This document shows, in pieces, positions 6,945-9,390 of a stretch of 9,390 nucleotides of DNA (its first letter is position 1; every line of letters starts with the position of its first letter). The translations under genes were made by a program, and so were the position numbers. The notes below the pieces were generated by a model, which searched no databases, was not told the DNA's origin, and worked only from the letters and a program-made list of their open reading frames with translations. Origin of the DNA: Candidatus Krumholzibacteriia bacterium. GTDB taxonomy: Bacteria > Krumholzibacteriota > Krumholzibacteriia > LZORAL124-64-63. The stretch spans positions 1 through 9,390 of the forward strand of contig DAOVTU010000070.1 of assembly GCA_030632925.1 (NCBI GenBank). The letters run 5' to 3'.

Positions 6945-9074
6945 ATGCAACGCATGAATCGTAACGCGGGTCTTACACTCCTGGTGTTTGTCTTTGCCAT
7001 GATGGTTGTCGCACCGACGGCCATGGCCAAGAAGCCCTGGGAGAAAATCAAGATTCCCGAATTGAATCCCATCGTGATGCCGGCCTACGAGCGGGTCGAG
7101 CTGGACAACGGGATGATCCTGTATCTGGCTGAAGATCACAAATTTCCCCTGGTCGAGCTGAGCGCGACCATCGACGTGGGCAATTTCTACGAGCCCGCGG
7201 ACAAGGTCGGACTGGCCGGCATGACCGGTACGGTCATGCGCTCGGGTGGCACTGCCACTCGCAGTGGCGACGACATCGACGAATTGGTCGAAGCCCGTGG
7301 CCTGTCGGTCGAAACCTGGATCGGGGCCTCCAGTGGTGGCGCCTACCTGTCCGCCATGAAAGAAGATACGGACTTCGGTCTGGAGCTTCTGGCGGACATC
7401 CTGCGCAACCCGGTTTTCCCGGACGACAAGATCAAGCTGGCCAAGGAGCAGGTCAAAGCCGGCATCTCTCGCCGTAACGATGAGCCTTCGGGCATCGCCC
7501 GTCGCGAAGCCATGAAGGCTGTTTTCGGACCAGACCATCCCATGGCCCGTACACCGGAATACGATTCCATCGCCTCGGTGACCAGCCAGGATATGGCCGA
7601 TTTCCACGCCGACTGGTTCCATCCCGACCGCATGTATCTGGTCGTGATCGGTGACTTCGACAGCAAGGAAATGATCGCCAAGATCGATGCCGTTTTTGCT
7701 GGCTGGGAAAAAGCCACCAAGCCGCTGCCGGCCGATCCGGAAATCCCGGCCTATCCGCGCACGGTCAACGTGGTGGACAAGGACGACCTGACCCAGACGA
7801 CCGTCTTCATGGGGCACAAGGGCATCCGGGCGGATGACCCCAACTACGCCGGCGTGCAGGTGGCCAACCGTGTTCTCGGTGGTGGCTTTGCTTCGCGCCT
7901 GTTCAGTGAAGTGCGCAGCCGCCAGGGCCTGGCCTACAGTGTGGGCAGCAGCCCCGGCACGGGTTTCCGCAATCCCGGTCTGTTCCTGGGCTTCACCATG
8001 ACCAAGAGCGAGACCAGCGAGAAGGCCACGTCCGCGGTTTTGTTCGAAATGAATAAGATGATCACCGAAGAGGTCACCGACGCGGAGTTGGCCCAGGCCA
8101 AGGACTCGATCCTGAACTCGGAAGTGTTCAGCTACGATACCAGCCGCAAGATCCTGGACCGTGCGGTCATGTTCGAGCGCTATGGTTACCCCAGCGATTT
8201 CCTGCAGACCTATCAGGAAAACGTGAAAAAGATGACCAAGGCCGATGTCTTGGCCGCCACCCAGGCCGTCTGGCATCCCGATGACATGACGATCCTGGCG
8301 GTGGGCAACTATGCGGACTTCGACGGTGATTTCACCAGCTATGGTCCCGTGACCATGGTGGACATCACGATCCCCGAAGCTTCGCTGGATATCCCGATGG
8401 CCACGCCGATCAGCCTGGAGAAGGGCCGTGCCCTGATGATGGCTTCGGCTGAGGCGGCTGGCGGGCTGAAGAAGCTGACGAGCCTGAAATCCTATGCCGA
8501 GGTCATGGTGCTCGATGCCACCATCCAGGGCATGGACCTGACGTTCACCATCGAGAAGACCGTGGTTTTCCCGGACAAGATGCATCAGGTACAGAAAACG
8601 CCTTTCGGAACCATGAAAAGTGTTGTCGCCGGTGATACCGGTTGGGCCGAGTCGCCCATGGGCAACAAGGACATGGAGCCGGCTGAGTTGGCGTCGGCCA
8701 AGGAAGAATTGAAGACCGATACCATGGGCATCATGCGCAACATGGACGACTTCACCTTCCAGGCCCTCGAGCAACGGGCCGTTGAAGGCACGATGTGCAA
8801 TCCGGTCTATGTGACGGGTGTCGGCGATGACTACCGGATCATGTTCCTGAATGCCGAGGACAACCGCGTGGTCATGGTGCAGCAGCCCGGGTTGAACCCG
8901 GCCAGCGGTGCTCCGGTGACCCAGAAGCTTTACGTGGACGAGTACCTGGAAGCCGATGGGCTGGTTGTGCCGAAGAAGGTGCGCATCACTTATGATGACG
9001 AGCCTTTTGGTGTCGGGACGGTGGAGTCTTTCCAGGCCGACCCGAAGGTCGATATGGGACTGTTCACCAAGTAG
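6945..9074 (+). CDS. M16 family protein, non-catalytic partner subunit with C-terminal LolA-like domain, exported
   Basis: The protein has 709 residues. Residues 1-28 form a signal peptide (LTLLVFVFAMMVVAPTAMA, then KK). Residues about 48-440 are two M16 domains. The zinc motif is lost: aligned with the upstream protein on the shared G-L, the H, E and H positions are G92, G95 and T96 (GLAGMTGTVM). The second domain keeps LGGGFASRLF...VRSRQGLAYSV, with R324 and Y331 seven residues apart, the Arg/Tyr pair that holds the substrate C-terminal side in M16B enzymes. It therefore complements the upstream subunit, which has zinc but no R/Y. From about residue 490 to 709 there is an extra domain that starts with a GGL..L..LKSY helix and is then mostly beta-strand (WAESPMG, YVDEYLEADGLVVPKKV). 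It resembles the LolA/outer-membrane-lipoprotein-sorting fold found at the end of some bacterial M16 proteins; that match is by pattern only. It shares one transcript with the first gene, which ends at the terminator at 9106-9138. Confidence 0.92.
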   Translation: MQRMNRNAGLTLLVFVFAMMVVAPTAMAKKPWEKIKIPELNPIVMPAYERVELDNGMILYLAEDHKFPLVELSATIDVGNFYEPADKVGLAGMTGTVMRSGGTATRSGDDIDELVEARGLSVETWIGASSGGAYLSAMKEDTDFGLELLADILRNPVFPDDKIKLAKEQVKAGISRRNDEPSGIARREAMKAVFGPDHPMARTPEYDSIASVTSQDMADFHADWFHPDRMYLVVIGDFDSKEMIAKIDAVFAGWEKATKPLPADPEIPAYPRTVNVVDKDDLTQTTVFMGHKGIRADDPNYAGVQVANRVLGGGFASRLFSEVRSRQGLAYSVGSSPGTGFRNPGLFLGFTMTKSETSEKATSAVLFEMNKMITEEVTDAELAQAKDSILNSEVFSYDTSRKILDRAVMFERYGYPSDFLQTYQENVKKMTKADVLAATQAVWHPDDMTILAVGNYADFDGDFTSYGPVTMVDITIPEASLDIPMATPISLEKGRALMMASAEAAGGLKKLTSLKSYAEVMVLDATIQGMDLTFTIEKTVVFPDKMHQVQKTPFGTMKSVVAGDTGWAESPMGNKDMEPAELASAKEELKTDTMGIMRNMDDFTFQALEQRAVEGTMCNPVYVTGVGDDYRIMFLNAEDNRVVMVQQPGLNPASGAPVTQKLYVDEYLEADGLVVPKKVRITYDDEPFGVGTVESFQADPKVDMGLFTK

Positions 9075-9105
9075 TTCTCTGCGTGGTAATTTGATCAGTT
9101 GAGTC

Positions 9106-9138
9106 AGAGGCGGTTCCCTGGTGGGGCCGCCTCTTTTT
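9106..9138 (+). terminator. Intrinsic terminator of the M16 operon
   Basis: AGAGGCGG (9106-9113) pairs perfectly with CCGCCTCT (9127-9134), and the inner CC/GG pairs extend the stem. A T run follows immediately (9134-9138). It lies 31 bases after the stop of the second M16 gene, as expected for a rho-independent terminator of the two-gene operon. Confidence 0.9.
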
Positions 9139-9145
9139 AGTTCGT

Positions 9146-9174
9146 TTGACCGTGGGGATACCAGCTGGTAATCT
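9146..9174 (+). promoter_or_regulatory. Promoter-like sequence upstream of the candidate small RNA
   Basis: TTGACC (9146-9151) is 5 of 6 to the -35 consensus. After exactly 17 bases comes TAATCT (9169-9174), 3 of 6 to the -10 consensus but preceded by TGG as an extended -10. The layout mirrors the promoter at 5180. Predicted transcription starts near 9181. A 12-bp perfect palindrome, TACCAGCTGGTA (9159-9170), overlaps the spacer and -10 and could be a repressor site. Confidence 0.45.
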
Positions 9175-9180
9175 GTGGTT

Positions 9181-9284
9181 GCTTAAAGTAATAGCTGCTT
9201 CACGGTCTACCCGAGAGATGAGAAATGAAGTGCGCGAGCTTCGCCATTCCTCGGGGGTGTCGCCAATGAAGCAGCTATGTTTTT
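9181..9284 (+). ncRNA. Candidate structured small RNA, no known family recognised
   Basis: ATAGCTGCTTCA (9191-9202) pairs perfectly with TGAAGCAGCTAT (9267-9278), a 12-bp closing stem. Inside are CCCGAG (9210-9215) with CTCGGG (9250-9255), then GATG (9217-9220) with CATT (9245-9248) using one G-T pair. At the tip, GAAG (9227-9230) pairs with CTTC (9239-9242) and C9233-G9238 closes a GCGA (GNRA-type) tetraloop at 9234-9237. A T5 run (9280-9284) follows the closing stem, and an upstream TAAAG can pair partly with it. No protein frame explains the region. It does not match tRNA (no T-loop sequence), the SRP RNA core or other classes I know. It could instead be a second terminator or a small non-autonomous repeat. 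The fold is seen; transcription is inferred from the promoter-like sequence in front. Confidence 0.45.
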
Positions 9285-9311
9285 ACATCATAGCACATAA
9301 ACCCGTATGAA
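9282..9311 (+). promoter_or_regulatory. Possible promoter in A+T-rich DNA upstream of the next gene
   Basis: TTTACA (9282-9287), an 18-base gap and TATGAA (9306-9311) give a plausible but imperfect sigma70 site. The surrounding 9280-9335 is much richer in A+T than the rest of the window, which fits a promoter region but also produces chance matches such as TAAAAT (9318-9323). Confidence 0.3.
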
Positions 9312-9381
9312 ATCTAGTAAAATAATGCATATGGTGATACAGGTGTCCTAAGGTACAGTTTTGCGCAGTGGCCCGAGTCAT

Positions 9382-9387
9382 GGAGGA
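9382..9387 (+). promoter_or_regulatory. Probable Shine-Dalgarno of a gene starting just beyond the window
   Basis: GGAGGA ends 3 bases before the window edge, so a start codon would be expected within the next few bases downstream. ATG 9380-9382 is an alternative start but has no purine-rich site in front of it. The product cannot be told. Confidence 0.45.
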
Positions 9388-9390
9388 AAC

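Noticed and set aside
5371..8774. Two very long minus-strand open frames opposite the M16 genes (about 460 and 625 codons)
   Set aside because: The sense strand encodes unmistakable M16 proteins with signal peptides. The antisense frames stay open because of the biased codon use and show no recognisable domains.
9181..9284. tRNA or SRP RNA gene at the 3' end
   Set aside because: There is no T-loop GTTCGA-type sequence, no anticodon arm geometry and no SRP core motif. The fold is a single long irregular stem.
1..9390. CRISPR arrays, insertion sequences, integrase or phage genes
   Set aside because: No regularly spaced direct repeats and no transposase or integrase motifs were seen in any frame.

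Overview
The window is about 60% G+C by eye, and every gene lies on the + strand. It looks like chromosome from a Gram-negative-type bacterium of the FCB group, probably one of the high-G+C uncultured lineages such as Krumholzibacteriota or Eisenbacteria. The main clue is the very large secreted protein ending in a YPNPFNP...VASGTYFY...K-type tail, the T9SS/FlgD-like C-terminal domain that these phyla attach to many exported proteins. The phylum is an inference; there is no rRNA or marker gene here.

Layout. Bases 2-1829 form a tight run of three genes: the end of an ABC transporter ATPase, its ABC-2 type membrane subunit, and a 3-methyladenine DNA glycosylase (Mpg/AAG family), with gaps of 5 and 2 bases. 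A good extended -10 promoter (TGG-TATAAT) follows. It drives a 1024-residue secreted protein that most likely starts at a TTG codon (1907). Bases 4982-5388 are a gene-free stretch with a striking 109-base inverted repeat (34-bp perfect arms), a promoter with a perfect TTGACA box, and a leader of about 175 bases. Next come two adjacent M16 (insulinase/processing peptidase) genes, 5389-6900 and 6945-9074, separated by a perfect 9-bp hairpin and followed by a clear intrinsic terminator. The last 250 bases hold no protein gene. They do contain a promoter-like sequence, a roughly 100-base strongly foldable element ending in a T run (a candidate small RNA), and an A+T-rich stretch ending in a Shine-Dalgarno sequence for a gene beyond the window.

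How the parts work together. The two M16 proteins look like a division-of-labour pair. The first has the zinc motif HILEH but lacks the substrate-binding Arg/Tyr pair. The second has lost the zinc motif but keeps the Arg/Tyr pair, and it adds a C-terminal domain that looks LolA-like. This is the arrangement known from two-subunit M16B peptidases. Both carry signal peptides, so the complex should act in the periplasm or outside the cell. The ABC transporter and the glycosylase appear to be merely co-transcribed.

The items most worth a second look are the candidate small RNA at 9181-9284, the inverted-repeat element at 5041-5175, and the abrupt change in base composition at the sorting tail of the large secreted protein.
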